Part shown: positions 52,680 to 61,263 of the stretch, in pieces
Layout: every line of letters begins with the position of its first letter
Numbering within the stretch: position 1 is the first letter of the stretch
Source of the DNA: Amycolatopsis solani
GTDB taxonomy: Bacteria > Actinomycetota > Actinomycetes > Mycobacteriales > Pseudonocardiaceae
DNA: 64,000 nucleotides
NCBI RefSeq assembly: GCF_033441515.1
Contig: NZ_JAWQJT010000002.1
Location: 2,294,001-2,358,000, forward strand
Reading direction: 5' to 3'
The notes under the pieces: model-generated
What the model was told of the DNA's origin: nothing
Database searches by the model: none
Seen by the model: the letters and a program-made list of their open reading frames with translations, nothing else
Translations under genes and position numbers: made by a program

Positions 52680-53074
52680 CCCGGTTCCCCGGTCACCGCC
52701 CGTAGCGCCTCCGCCAGCGTCGCGAACCCGCGGACGTGCTTGTCGGGCCAGAACCTGGACAATGCGACCGACACCGGGTGCGGCGGGACGACCAGCCACA
52801 GCCGGCCGCCTTCGATGCGCGCGCGCCGGGCGGCCTGGGCGAGGGCCCGCAGCCCGGCCGCGCCGAGCAGGGTCACGTGCGACAGGTCCACCACCGTGTC
52901 CGCGGCCGCGTCCTGCCACGTCGCGCGCTGCAGCAGCCGGACGGACACGGCGTCGATCTCCCCGACCGCGGTCACGACCAGCAAGCCCGGGCGCGGCTGC
53001 GCGCTTTCGACCGTCAGGATCTCCTTCGCCGCCTGCCGCCGGACAGCGGACGGCCCACGCCGGTCCGAGGACAT
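52676..53074 (-). CDS. STAS-domain protein lacking the phospho-acceptor serine
   Basis: 132 residues, anti-sigma antagonist fold: LLVVTAVGEIDAVSVRLL, then VVDLSHVTLLGAAGLRALAQ. In SpoIIAA-like proteins this site reads DSSGL and the second Ser is phosphorylated; here it is GAAGL. AGGAGG lies a few bases before ATG 53,074. It overlaps the ATPase gene. It may be a permanently active antagonist or a binding adaptor. Confidence 0.87.
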   Translation of the reverse strand: MSSDRRGPSAVRRQAAKEILTVESAQPRPGLLVVTAVGEIDAVSVRLLQRATWQDAAADTVVDLSHVTLLGAAGLRALAQAARRARIEGGRLWLVVPPHPVSVALSRFWPDKHVRGFATLAEALRAVTGEPG

Positions 53075-53194
53075 GACGTCCTCCTCCTGTCCCGGGCCGG
53101 GCTGCCGGCCCGTCACCCCCAAGTCAAGCACGCCGGCGGGCCGCCCGCGGTGGGAGAACACGGTCTCCGCGCCCCGGATTTCGCCGCCGGAGGC

Positions 53195-53213
53195 CGCGAA
53201 TGACTCATTCGCG
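53195..53213. repeat. GAATGACTCATTC-family palindrome
   Basis: CGCGAATGA-C-TCATTCGCG, a 19-bp perfect palindrome around a central C, in the gap between the alcohol dehydrogenase stop and the STAS start. The same core occurs at 5,590 and 57,099-57,240. Confidence 0.85.
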
Positions 53214-53238
53214 ACCCCCACCGGGAACTTTCGGCAGC

Positions 53239-54249
53239 TCAGCGCGCGTGCAGCACGGCGGCGCCGGTGACGCGGTCCGCGGCCAGGTCCGTCAGCGCCC
53301 GGTCGGCTTCCCCCAGCGCGTACGGCACCGTGCTGACGCTCAGCCGGTGCTCGCCCGCGAAGGCCAGGAACTCCCGCGCGTCGGCCCGGGTGTTGGCCGT
53401 GACGCTGCGGACCTGCCGTTCCTGGAACAGGTGCCGCTGGTAGTCCAGTGCGGGCACGTCGGACAGGTGGATCCCCGCGATGGCCAGCGTCCCGCCGCGG
53501 TCGAGGGCGGCCAGCGCGGGCGGGACGAGCCCACCGGCCGGGGCGAACAGGATCGCCGCGTCGAGGGGTTCCGGCGCGGCGTCCCCGGCGGACGCGGCCC
53601 CCAGCGCGAGCGCGAGTTCGCGTGCTTCGGCACTGCGCGTCACGACGTGCACGGTGGCGCCGCGGGCGAGCGCAACCTGGGCCGTCAGGTGCGCGCTGCC
53701 GCCGAAGCCGTAGATCCCCAGCCGGCCACCGTCGGGCACTTCCGCACGGGCGAGCGCGCGGTACCCGATCAGCCCGGCGCACAGCAGCGGCGCCAGTTCG
53801 TCGTCGCGGTAGCCGTCCGGCAACGCGAGCGCGTACGCCGCCGGGACGACGGCGAACTCGGCGTACCCGCCATCGGCGTCCCAGCCCGTGTAGCGCGACT
53901 CCGGGCACAGGTTTTCCCGTCCCCGCAGGCAAAACCGGCACCGCCCGCACGTGGCGCGCAGCCACGCGATCCCCACCCGCTCCCCGGCGGCGAACGCGGT
54001 GACGCCCTCACCGGCCGTGACCACCTCGCCGACGACCTCGTGCCCGGGCGTCACCCCCGGCCGGTGCACGGGCAGATCGCCTTCGGCCACGTGCAGATCG
54101 GTCCGGCACACCCCGCAGACCAGCACCCGCACCAGCATTTCCCCCGCCGCGGGCCGGGGCACCGGGACCCGCGCCCGGTCCAGCGGCCGCGAGGCCATCG
54201 GCCCGGGCCGGGTGACGCGCCAGGCCGTCATGGTCGCGGGCAGGTCCAC
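53239..54249 (-). CDS. Zinc-dependent alcohol dehydrogenase (MDR family)
   Basis: 336 residues. Catalytic zinc ligands are Cys in [10 protein letters not shown], His-Glu in [10 protein letters not shown] and a later Cys. Structural zinc motif [15 protein letters not shown]. The cofactor loop is [16 protein letters not shown], where GFGGSA replaces the usual GxGGxG. It oxidises alcohols or reduces aldehydes with NAD(P). Start could be Met1 or Met7 ([10 protein letters not shown]). It stands alone, transcribed leftward; a GAATGACTCATTC palindrome lies beyond its stop. Confidence 0.9.
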   Translation of the reverse strand: MDLPATMTAWRVTRPGPMASRPLDRARVPVPRPAAGEMLVRVLVCGVCRTDLHVAEGDLPVHRPGVTPGHEVVGEVVTAGEGVTAFAAGERVGIAWLRATCGRCRFCLRGRENLCPESRYTGWDADGGYAEFAVVPAAYALALPDGYRDDELAPLLCAGLIGYRALARAEVPDGGRLGIYGFGGSAHLTAQVALARGATVHVVTRSAEARELALALGAASAGDAAPEPLDAAILFAPAGGLVPPALAALDRGGTLAIAGIHLSDVPALDYQRHLFQERQVRSVTANTRADAREFLAFAGEHRLSVSTVPYALGEADRALTDLAADRVTGAAVLHAR

Positions 54250-54717
54250 GGCTCAGCCTCCTCGGATCGGTACCGCCAGCATGCCGCACCGCACGCCCCG
54301 AGCACCCGGCTCACCTCGCCGCTGCTCCCTGCGAGGCCGCCGCCAGCATGCCCCACCGCACGCCCCCGCCACCCGGATGTCGCCCGCCCCCGAGCACCCC
54401 GCCCTCCTCGGTGCCCGCACTCCCCAGCGAATCCGCGGCAGCGGGCGCGCCGCCACGCGCGAACGCCACCGCCGCCGGGGCCTCGGTCACCGCCGCGCGG
54501 AACCCACGCCTCTCACGAGCGTCCACAGTGGACGGGCAGCGGACCACCGGGATCACTGGTCCGGGCGGCGAAAGGGCAGCGTCGGGGGCCGTCAGTACCC
54601 GATCCTGCCCACCGGATATTGACCGGCCGCGAAGCGCTTACCTACGGTCCGTTCACTCTGTCCGGCGGACGCGCGGCGGCCTGCCACGCGAAACCCCGCC
54701 CTTCCCCAGGAGGTGCC
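54250..54717. promoter_or_regulatory. Intergenic with short duplication and GH64 promoter
   Basis: No gene seen. CGCCAGCATGCC[G/C]CACCGCACG occurs at 54,274 and again at 54,341. A TCCACWGTGGA palindrome is at 54,532-54,542. Near the GH64 gene, TTGACC (54,619-54,624) and TACGGT (54,643-54,648) are spaced 18 bases like a sigma-70-type promoter. Between them AAGCGCTT (54,632-54,639) is a perfect palindrome of LacI-operator form, so repression by a LacI/CebR-type protein is possible. Confidence 0.5.
54532..54542. repeat. TCCACWGTGGA palindrome, copy 6
   Basis: Perfect copy TCCACAGTGGA outside coding sequence, upstream of the GH64 glucanase. Confidence 0.7.
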
Positions 54718-56352
54718 ATGCTGTCGAGGCGTACCTTCGTCACCGCGGGCCTGCTCGCCGCGGCGAGCACGCCGCTGTGGTCCGCCGCCACTGCCCCGCG
54801 AGCCCGGGCCGCCGCGGCCTTGCCGTTGACGCTGAAGAACAATTCGGGCAGCGGCACCGTCTACGCCTACATCAGCGGCGCGGACACCTCGGGCCGCCCC
54901 GGCTTCGTCACCGCCGACGGCCGGTTCCAGGCGCTGGCCAACCCGTCCTCGCCGGTGACGCCGGTCCCGGACTACGCCATCCCGCTCGGCGGCTCGGGTT
55001 CCCAGCTCACGGTGACGCTGACCGACTACCTCATCGGCGGGCGCGTCTGGTTCTCGGTCGACAAGAAGATCCAGTTCTTCGTCAACCCGGGCCCCGGGCT
55101 GGTCCAGCCCGGCTTCACCAGCTCGGACCCGAACTGGCAGACGAACTGGACGTTCGCCGAGTTCACCTACAACAGCGCGAACCTCTACGCGAACATCAGC
55201 TACGTCGACATGGTCGCGCTGCCGGTGTCGATGGCCACCACCGGCGCGGCGGGTTCGCAGTCGGTCAGCCCGCTGCCGAACGGCGCGCTCGGGAGCATCG
55301 CGGACGGGCTGCGCGCCCAGCACAACACCGACGGCGCGCCGTGGGACCGGCTGGTCGTCACCGACAGCTCGGGCAAGGTGGTCCGGGTGCTCGCGCCGGG
55401 CCACTCCCCCGTCGACTTCGGCGGCTACTGGACCAGCTACCTCAACGCCGTCTGGGACCACTACCGCTCGACCCCGCTGACGATCAACGGGCAGGGCGGG
55501 ATCGGCTCCTACACCGGCACGGTCAGCGGCGACGCGATCGTGTTCGCCGGCCTGAACACCAACGGCGTGCCGTTCACCAAGCCGAGCGCGATCGACATCT
55601 TCGGCTGCGCGAGCGGGCCGCTGTACAACTCCGGCGCGGACGCGCGCGGCGCGGTCGCGGCCCGCCTCGCCGCGGCGCTGAACCGCAGCAGCCTCCTAGT
55701 CGGCGGCGGCAACAACCAGCCCGACGGCGTCGCGCCCGCCAACTACTACAAGGACGCGACGACCAACCACTACGCCCGCCTGGTGCACCAGTACGCGACG
55801 ATCGGCTACGCCTTCCCGTACGACGACGTCGGCCCGACCGGCGCCCAGCCCGTCGACGGCCACCTCCAGGACCCGGCGCCGACGTCGTGGACGGTCTCGC
55901 TCGGCCCGGGCGCGGGCGGTGGCACGACTCCGCCCGGCAGCGGCGGCACGAGCGCGTACTCGACCATCCAGGCCGAGGCCTACAACGCCCAGAGCGGCAC
56001 GCAGAACGAGTCGTGCAGCGAAGGCGGCGTCGACGTCGGCTGGATCGCGAACGGCGACTGGCTGAAGTACGCCCGCGTCGACTTCGGCTCGAGCTCGCCG
56101 CACCAGTTCGTCGCCCGGCTCGCCTCGGGCGCGGCCGCCGGGGTCAGCGGCGCGATCAAGGCGCGGCTGGACAGCGTGACGGGCCCGGTCGTCGCCGAGA
56201 TCGACTTCGCGAACAACGGCGGCTGGCAGAACTGGCAGACGGTGCCGGCCAACATCACCGGCACGGCCACCGGGGTGCACGACCTGTACCTGGCGTTCTC
56301 CGGCAGCGCGTCGGACTTCGTCAACATCAACTGGTTCACGTTCACCCGGTAA
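54718..56352 (+). CDS. Secreted GH64 beta-1,3-glucanase with CBM6
   Basis: 544 residues. Tat-type signal MLSRRTFVTAGLLAAAS (SRRTF) precedes a GH64 domain (about 40-400): LTLKNNSGSGTVYAYISG, FVNPGPGLVQPGF, YTGTVSGDAIVFAG and DIFGCASGPL. A Gly/Thr/Pro linker (GGGTTPPGSGGTS) leads to a C-terminal CBM6-like module (IQAEAYNAQSGTQNE, GGVDVGWIANGDWLKY, VNINWFTFTR). GH64 enzymes cut beta-1,3-glucan, for example fungal wall glucan. AGGAGGT precedes ATG 54,718. Confidence 0.93.
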   Translation: MLSRRTFVTAGLLAAASTPLWSAATAPRARAAAALPLTLKNNSGSGTVYAYISGADTSGRPGFVTADGRFQALANPSSPVTPVPDYAIPLGGSGSQLTVTLTDYLIGGRVWFSVDKKIQFFVNPGPGLVQPGFTSSDPNWQTNWTFAEFTYNSANLYANISYVDMVALPVSMATTGAAGSQSVSPLPNGALGSIADGLRAQHNTDGAPWDRLVVTDSSGKVVRVLAPGHSPVDFGGYWTSYLNAVWDHYRSTPLTINGQGGIGSYTGTVSGDAIVFAGLNTNGVPFTKPSAIDIFGCASGPLYNSGADARGAVAARLAAALNRSSLLVGGGNNQPDGVAPANYYKDATTNHYARLVHQYATIGYAFPYDDVGPTGAQPVDGHLQDPAPTSWTVSLGPGAGGGTTPPGSGGTSAYSTIQAEAYNAQSGTQNESCSEGGVDVGWIANGDWLKYARVDFGSSSPHQFVARLASGAAAGVSGAIKARLDSVTGPVVAEIDFANNGGWQNWQTVPANITGTATGVHDLYLAFSGSASDFVNINWFTFTR

Positions 56353-56421
56353 CGTCACCGGCGGGTCCCCATCCACCGCCCGGCCGGCTCCGAATGCCGG
56401 TGACCGTGACGAGGAGGGGAC

Positions 56422-57075
56422 GTGCCCGTGTTGCTCGACGTAGCCGCCGCCGTGCTGCCCGGTGTCCGCCGGGTCCGCGCGCAGAAGGAACCGTACGCGC
56501 GGGCCTGGGCGGAAGCGGGGCGCACGGCGGTCGGCTCCGGCCGCCCGCTGTGGGCCGCGCTCGGCGACTCGATGACGCAGGGCATCGGCGCCGAGACGAT
56601 CACCGGCGGCTGGGTACCCCAGCTGAACGCCCGCCTCGGCGAGCCGTTCGCGGTGGTCAACCTGTCCGCGTCCGGCGCCCGGATCGCCGACGTCCTGGAC
56701 GACCAGCTGCCCCGCCTGCTCGCGCTCCCGTCCCCGCCGGCGCTGGTGACGGTCCTGGTGGGCGCGAACGACATGCTGACCCCGTCCCGCCGCCGCGGCA
56801 CCCCGGCCCGCTTCGCCGACCTGCTCGCCCGCCTCCCGGCGGGTCGTTCGGTGGTCGCGACCCTGCCTCGCGGCAACCGCCAGGCCCGGGAGATCAACGC
56901 CTTGATCGAGGCGGCGACGGCCCACGGCGAGATCCACCTGGCCGAGTTGCGCGGCCCGGCGCTGGCCCCGCTGCGCGGCAGCCTGGCCGTGGACTGGTTC
57001 CACCCGAACGACGTGGGCTACGCGCGGATCGCGGGCATCTTCGAAGCCCCGGTCCGCGCGACTCTCACCGGCTGA
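56422..57075 (+). CDS. SGNH/GDSL hydrolase
   Basis: 217 residues. Block I ALGDSMTQGIG (catalytic Ser), block III LVGANDM and block V DWFHPNDVGYARIA (Asp-His pair) are all present. It hydrolyses ester bonds of lipids or acetylated sugars; no signal peptide is clear, so it is probably intracellular. GAGGAGGGG precedes GTG 56,422. It lies 69 bp after the GH64 gene and is followed by a palindrome cluster, the likely transcription end. Confidence 0.9.
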   Translation: MPVLLDVAAAVLPGVRRVRAQKEPYARAWAEAGRTAVGSGRPLWAALGDSMTQGIGAETITGGWVPQLNARLGEPFAVVNLSASGARIADVLDDQLPRLLALPSPPALVTVLVGANDMLTPSRRRGTPARFADLLARLPAGRSVVATLPRGNRQAREINALIEAATAHGEIHLAELRGPALAPLRGSLAVDWFHPNDVGYARIAGIFEAPVRATLTG

Positions 57076-57098
57076 CCTCGCCCGGCCCACCGGATGCC

Positions 57099-57240
57099 GT
57101 GAATGACTCATTCACCTCATCTGACGACAGGAATGAGTCATTCACGTCATCAGCCGACCCCCGCCCCCGCGCCCGACCCCCGCAATGGTCGCGAATGACT
57201 CATTCGGGACCACCAAGGTCGCGAATGACTCATTCGCGAC
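57099..57240. repeat. Cluster of four GAATGACTCATTC-family palindromes
   Basis: Copies at 57,099-57,115 (GTGAATGACTCATTCAC), 57,131-57,143, 57,192-57,206 and 57,218-57,240 (23-bp perfect palindrome with GTCGCGAATGA and its complement). The first two face each other like the pair at 5,590-5,636. It fills the gap between two convergent genes and may stop transcription from both. Confidence 0.88.
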
Positions 57241-57266
57241 CCCAGCCAGCCAGGCGGCCGGGCCCC

Positions 57267-57935
57267 TCAATGCGCCACCTCCACCTCAAGCCCCATCAGC
57301 CGGACCGTGTGGCGACGGCGCAGCCAGCCGCGTGCGGGGATCGCGTCCGGGAGTTCGTCGAGGAACGCCTTGCGCTGCGCCGAAGTCGCCGTGCGCCAGC
57401 GCATCGCCAGTACCGGGCGGACCGGCGCGATGAACCCGCGCACCCGTTCGTGCGCGCCGGCGAGCCGGGCCTGGTACTGGTGGTCCGGGCGGTAGGCGAG
57501 CTGCAGGTCGATCAGCGGGTCGGCGCCGCCCGCCCGGTGGCGGCAGCGCGAAAGCCGCCGGGCGAGCTCGTCGATCGCGACCTGCACCAGGCAGGGCATC
57601 TGGTCCTGCCAGCGGCCGAGCCAGGGCGCGTGCACCGTCGCCGCGGTCATCTCGTCCGCGAGCACGATCAGGGCCCGGACCGCGGTGCCGGCGAGCTCGA
57701 CGCGGATCCGCCGCCCGTTCGCGTCGACGAAGAAGTGCAGGACCCGGCCGGCCACGACGGCACCCGAGCGCAGCCCGACCCACTCCCCGACGGCGTCGGG
57801 CGAGGGGCAGGACGACACGAAGGTGAACGCGAGGTCGTCGCCGGCGAGGCTCATCGTCACCGGGAACAGGGAACCGAGGTCGTGCATGAACGCCGAGCCG
57901 ATGACGAGTGCGGCGCGGGAGCCGCCTCCGGTCAT
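57267..57935 (-). CDS. Hypothetical protein in roadblock cluster
   Basis: 222 residues. It has a mixed alpha/beta sequence with SAFMHDLGSLFPVTMSL, a region with RIRVELAGTAVRALIVLADE and an Arg-rich C-terminus (GWLRRRHTVRLMG). No signal peptide or membrane helix. GGGAGGAGGCGG precedes ATG 57,935. It follows two roadblock/LC7 genes by 27 bp and probably shares their operon. I do not recognise the family. Confidence 0.75.
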   Translation of the reverse strand: MTGGGSRAALVIGSAFMHDLGSLFPVTMSLAGDDLAFTFVSSCPSPDAVGEWVGLRSGAVVAGRVLHFFVDANGRRIRVELAGTAVRALIVLADEMTAATVHAPWLGRWQDQMPCLVQVAIDELARRLSRCRHRAGGADPLIDLQLAYRPDHQYQARLAGAHERVRGFIAPVRPVLAMRWRTATSAQRKAFLDELPDAIPARGWLRRRHTVRLMGLEVEVAH

Positions 57936-57962
57936 CGCCGCCTCCTCCCGTGCGTGCGCGGG

Positions 57963-58334
57963 CTACACCTGCAGATCGGCTTCGATCCGTTTGAGGTAGT
58001 GGCGGGCGAGCGCCAGGTTCGCCCGCTCGCGGTCCAGCACCAGGTAGAGGAACAGCGAATTCCGCGACGAGTTCATCAGCCGGATCAGGTGGTACTGGCG
58101 GTGCAACGTGATCAGGATGTCCTCGATGGTGTCGTTGAGCGCCAGCGAGGACATGACCCGCAGCTTCGACCGGACGACCTCGGTGTTGCCGGCGGCGGCG
58201 ACGTCGAGGTCCAGCCACTCGCCGCCGCCGCTGGTCCCGAGCGACATGCCGCTTTCGTAGTCGACCAGCGCGACGCCGACGGCGCCGGTGATGGACATGG
58301 CTTCCTTGAGGGCGGTGTCGATGTTCATCATCAT
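57963..58334 (-). CDS. Roadblock/LC7-like protein 2
   Basis: 123 residues from ATG 58,334 (MMMNIDTAL), preferred over 58,349 because GAAGGAAG lies 5 bases upstream. Roadblock-like strands GAVGVALVDYESGMSLG and EVVRSKLRVMSSLAL, then ILITLHRQYHLIRLM and a C-terminal helix. Roadblock proteins work with small GTPases or as scaffolds. A GTPase gene, usual beside such pairs, is absent here. It follows the other roadblock gene by 30 bp. Confidence 0.75.
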   Translation of the reverse strand: MMMNIDTALKEAMSITGAVGVALVDYESGMSLGTSGGGEWLDLDVAAAGNTEVVRSKLRVMSSLALNDTIEDILITLHRQYHLIRLMNSSRNSLFLYLVLDRERANLALARHYLKRIEADLQV

Positions 58335-58364
58335 GCTGCTTCCTTCCATTGTGCGGCTTCTCCG

Positions 58365-58733
58365 CTACGCGGCCAGGATCGTGCCGATGCGCTCGATGAC
58401 GGGCCGGGCCTCGAACAGCAGGCGCCCGACGTTGAGTCCCTTGTCCCCGAGCACGACCATCAGCGCCAGCCGCCCCACGGCGTAGACGGCCATGTAGCCG
58501 TCGCTGCCGAACACGACGGTCTGGCTGAGCGTGCCTTTCCCGGTCATCTCGGCCGCCTGGCGCGCGATCCCCAGGTCGGCGGCGGCGAGCGCGGAGATCT
58601 TCGCCGGATCGAGGTGGTCGTCCGCGTCGGCGATGATGGGTATCCCGTCGACCGCGGCGAGCACCGTGCCGGTCACGCCGGCGACGTTTTCCCGGAGTTC
58701 GCGCAGTTGGGTGGCCAATGCTTCGAAATCCAA
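58365..58733 (-). CDS. Roadblock/LC7-domain protein 1 (MglB-like), TTG start
   Basis: 122 residues. Roadblock fold: LRELRENVAGVTGTVLAAVDG, IPIIADAD, ISALAAADLGIARQAAEMTG, then GYMAVYAVGRLALMVVLGD. In Myxococcus and actinobacterial conservons such proteins regulate a Ras-like GTPase. The start must be TTG 58,733: an in-frame TGA lies 3 bases upstream and no ATG or GTG is near. It heads a three-gene operon. Confidence 0.8.
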   Translation of the reverse strand: MDFEALATQLRELRENVAGVTGTVLAAVDGIPIIADADDHLDPAKISALAAADLGIARQAAEMTGKGTLSQTVVFGSDGYMAVYAVGRLALMVVLGDKGLNVGRLLFEARPVIERIGTILAA

Positions 58734-59087
58734 AAGTCATTTCTTTCTGGTTCATCAGCCATTCGGGTTTCTTCCGCCGAGCGACCCTACCGTCCTCGCT
58801 ACTGCGCGCCAATAAGCACGGCAACGCCTAGAGCACTACTACACGATCGAGTGAAACGACACGGCGTTCGTAACAGAATCGAGTAACCACCGGGAATCGC
58901 CGGTCATTGATCACCGGAATCGCGGAATCGATGTTCGCCATTCCCGGGCGGCCGCGTGAAATGCCGCGACGCGGTTCGGCGGCGGCAGCGGCCGAACACC
59001 ACCGGGGAAAGACGCCGGCGCCGCACCACGGCCGTCCGGCGGCCCGCGGCCATGGCCCGCCACCCTGCGCGACGGAGCTCGAAGCCC
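58734..59087. other. Intergenic, no gene seen
   Basis: 354 bp between the roadblock operon and the CoA-transferase gene. It includes a less GC-rich part (58,740-58,900) that probably holds the roadblock promoter. I see no RNA gene or reliable ORF. Confidence 0.4.
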
Positions 59088-60323
59088 CTAGGGCAGCGCG
59101 AAACCTAGTTCCCGCCCGCGCTCCCGCAACTCCGCCCGCGCGTCCGGGTGCGCGACGCGGTCCACGATCTGCCGGGCCTGCTCCGCCGCGTCGTGCCCCC
59201 AGATCGCCGCGACGCCGTGCTCGCTCACGAAAAAGCTGTGCTGGAACGACGTCACCGGACCGGCCAGCCGCGGCACCACGGTCGACACGTCCGCCTTGGG
59301 GTGCCACGACGGGAGCGCGATGATCGCCCGGCCGCCCGGGGAGTGCAGCGCGCCGACCACGAAGTCCGTCTGCCCGCCGAAGCCCGAGTAGATCGTTCCG
59401 CGCACGCGGCTGGCGTTGGCCTGCGCGTACAGGTCGACCTCGAGCGCGCTGTTCACCGACACCAGCCGGCGCTGGCGGGCGATCACCGCGGGATCGTTCG
59501 TCTTTTCCGTGCGCAGCAACCGGACGCGCGGGTTGCGGTCGACCCACCGGTACAGCTCCGCGCTGCCGAACACGAACGACGCCGTCACCGGCTCGGCCGG
59601 GTCGAGCGCACCGGCGCGGTCGAGCGCGAGCACGCCGTCGCTGAACATCTCCGACCACACCGCGAGCCCGCGGCGGCCGGTCAGCGCGGCCAGCGTCGCG
59701 TCCGGGATGCCGCCGATGCCCAGTTGCAGCGTCGCGCCGTCGGCGACCAGGCCGGCCACCCGCTCGCCGATCTCCCGGGCGGTGTCCCCCAGCGGCCGCG
59801 GCACCGGCGACCGGAGCGGCTCTTCGGCCTCGAGCGCGAAGTCGATCTCGTCGAGTTGCAGCACGCCGTCGCCGTGGGTGAAGGGCATCCGCGGGTTCAG
59901 CTGCGCGACCACCAGCCCGCCGCGGGCGCGGGCGGCTTCGATCGCCGCGGGCAGGATGTTGACCTCGGTGCCCAGCGACACGACGCCGTCGACCGGCACC
60001 GACGTGTGCACCAGCACGACGTCCGGCGGCAGCGCCTCCTTGAGCAGCTGGGGCACCAGCGACAGCCGGGACGGGAAGTACCGCAGCCCGGCGCGGCCGC
60101 GCATCCCCGGCCCGACGAACGGGGTTTCGAGCAGCACGCCCGGCCGGTCCGGCAGGCCGCTCTGCGCGTTCAGCGCGAACAGCCGGTACTCCGCCAGCGC
60201 CGCGTCGAGGACGGCCAGCGCCCGGGACGGCGTCGCGAAGTTGCCGCTCACCACCACCCGCGGCACCGGCGCGGGCACCCCCGCCAGCACCGCGCCCAGC
60301 TGCTCTTCCGAGAGGACCCGCAT
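59088..60323 (-). CDS. Acetyl-CoA hydrolase/CoA-transferase family protein
   Basis: 411 residues. Family motifs: an N-terminal LPPDVVLVHTSVPVDGVVSLG, FTHGDGVLQLDEIDFALE, then GIGGIPDATLAALTGRRGL and a late FVVGALHSPGGRAIIALPS and GVAAIWGHDAAEQARQI with AHPDAR at the end. Members move CoA between acyl groups (acetyl-CoA hydrolase, 4-hydroxybutyrate CoA-transferase). It stands 26 bp downstream of an SDR gene on the same strand, so they may be co-transcribed. Substrate unknown. Confidence 0.88.
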   Translation of the reverse strand: MRVLSEEQLGAVLAGVPAPVPRVVVSGNFATPSRALAVLDAALAEYRLFALNAQSGLPDRPGVLLETPFVGPGMRGRAGLRYFPSRLSLVPQLLKEALPPDVVLVHTSVPVDGVVSLGTEVNILPAAIEAARARGGLVVAQLNPRMPFTHGDGVLQLDEIDFALEAEEPLRSPVPRPLGDTAREIGERVAGLVADGATLQLGIGGIPDATLAALTGRRGLAVWSEMFSDGVLALDRAGALDPAEPVTASFVFGSAELYRWVDRNPRVRLLRTEKTNDPAVIARQRRLVSVNSALEVDLYAQANASRVRGTIYSGFGGQTDFVVGALHSPGGRAIIALPSWHPKADVSTVVPRLAGPVTSFQHSFFVSEHGVAAIWGHDAAEQARQIVDRVAHPDARAELRERGRELGFALP

Positions 60324-60349
60324 GCCGCCATCCGATCATGGTCCGGCCT

Positions 60350-61189
60350 TCAGCCCGGCATCGGCACCGCTTTCTCCGCGGCGCGGCTGACCTCCTCCCA
60401 GCCCGCCCAGGTGGCCATGCGACGGCGCGAAAGGTCGAACGCGAGGTCGTAGACCATGCTGCCGAGCAGCAGCCGCAGCGGCGGGTCGTCGCTTCCGACC
60501 AGCTTCAGCACGGCTTCGGCGGCCAGCCGCGGCTCGCTGTCGACCGAGCCTTCGGCCCACTGCTTCGCGAGTTCCTCCCGCAGCTCGTCGTACCGCGGTT
60601 CCGGCGTGGTCGCGGTGCTGCTGGTGTAGAGCCCGGTCCAGTAGCCGCCGGGCTGGACGATGGTGACCTTGACCCCGAAGCCGGCGACCTCGGCGGCCAG
60701 CGCCTCGCTCATCCCCTCCAGCGCGAACTTGCTCGCGCTGTAGAGGCCCGTGCTGGGGAAGCCGCCGAGCGCGCCGATGGACGAGATCTGCAGGAGGTGC
60801 CCGCTCCCCTGGGCCCGCAGGTGCGGCACGACGGCCTGGCTCACCCAGAGCACGCCGAAGAAGTTGAGGTCCAGCTGCGCGCGGGCCTGCTCTTCGGTGA
60901 ACTCCTCGACCATCCCGGCGTAGAGCGAGCCGGCGTTGTTGACCACGACGTCGAGCCGCCCGAAGTGCGCGGCGGCGCGGTCGACGGCGGCGAAGACCGC
61001 CGCCCGGTCGGTGACGTCGAGCGGGAAGGCCAGCAGCCGGTCCGGGTGCGCGGCGGCGGTTTCGGCCAGCGGCGAGACGTCCCGCGCCACGCCGATCACC
61101 CGGTCACCGGCGGCGAGCGCGGCTTCGGTGAAGGCCCGGCCGAGCCCCCGGCTCGCCCCGGTGACGAACCAGACGCGACGGGTTTCCAT
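60350..61189 (-). CDS. SDR-family oxidoreductase
   Basis: 279 residues with a full classical site: TGASRGLG near residues 11-18, NNAGSLYAG, catalytic Ser in ISSIGALGG and YSASK. Metabolises a ketone/alcohol with NADP or NAD. ATG 61,189 gives the standard N-terminus METRRVWFVTG. It is divergent from a TetR gene with palindromic operators in the 113-bp gap, which strongly suggests TetR control. The CoA-transferase gene follows directly. Confidence 0.92.
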   Translation of the reverse strand: METRRVWFVTGASRGLGRAFTEAALAAGDRVIGVARDVSPLAETAAAHPDRLLAFPLDVTDRAAVFAAVDRAAAHFGRLDVVVNNAGSLYAGMVEEFTEEQARAQLDLNFFGVLWVSQAVVPHLRAQGSGHLLQISSIGALGGFPSTGLYSASKFALEGMSEALAAEVAGFGVKVTIVQPGGYWTGLYTSSTATTPEPRYDELREELAKQWAEGSVDSEPRLAAEAVLKLVGSDDPPLRLLLGSMVYDLAFDLSRRRMATWAGWEEVSRAAEKAVPMPG

Positions 61190-61203
61190 GGTGTCTCCTC
61201 TCG

Positions 61204-61225
61204 CGAGACGGACCGGCCCGTCTCG
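61204..61225. promoter_or_regulatory. Palindromic operator 1, SDR side
   Basis: CGAGACGG-ACCGGC-CCGTCTCG, 8-bp perfect arms, 15 bp before the SDR start. Confidence 0.7.
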
Positions 61226-61263
61226 TTGGCGCCCAGAATGCCATGGGCTCGAGCCCGCCGTCA

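Noticed and set aside
57099..57240. TGACTCA core as a leucine-zipper (AP-1/GCN4-like) site
   Set aside because: Such factors are eukaryotic; the resemblance is coincidental in a bacterial palindrome family.
54348..58886. Very long plus-strand frame over GH64 and beyond
   Set aside because: It is out of frame with the GH64 protein and antisense to the roadblock operon; Arg/Gly-rich with no motif.
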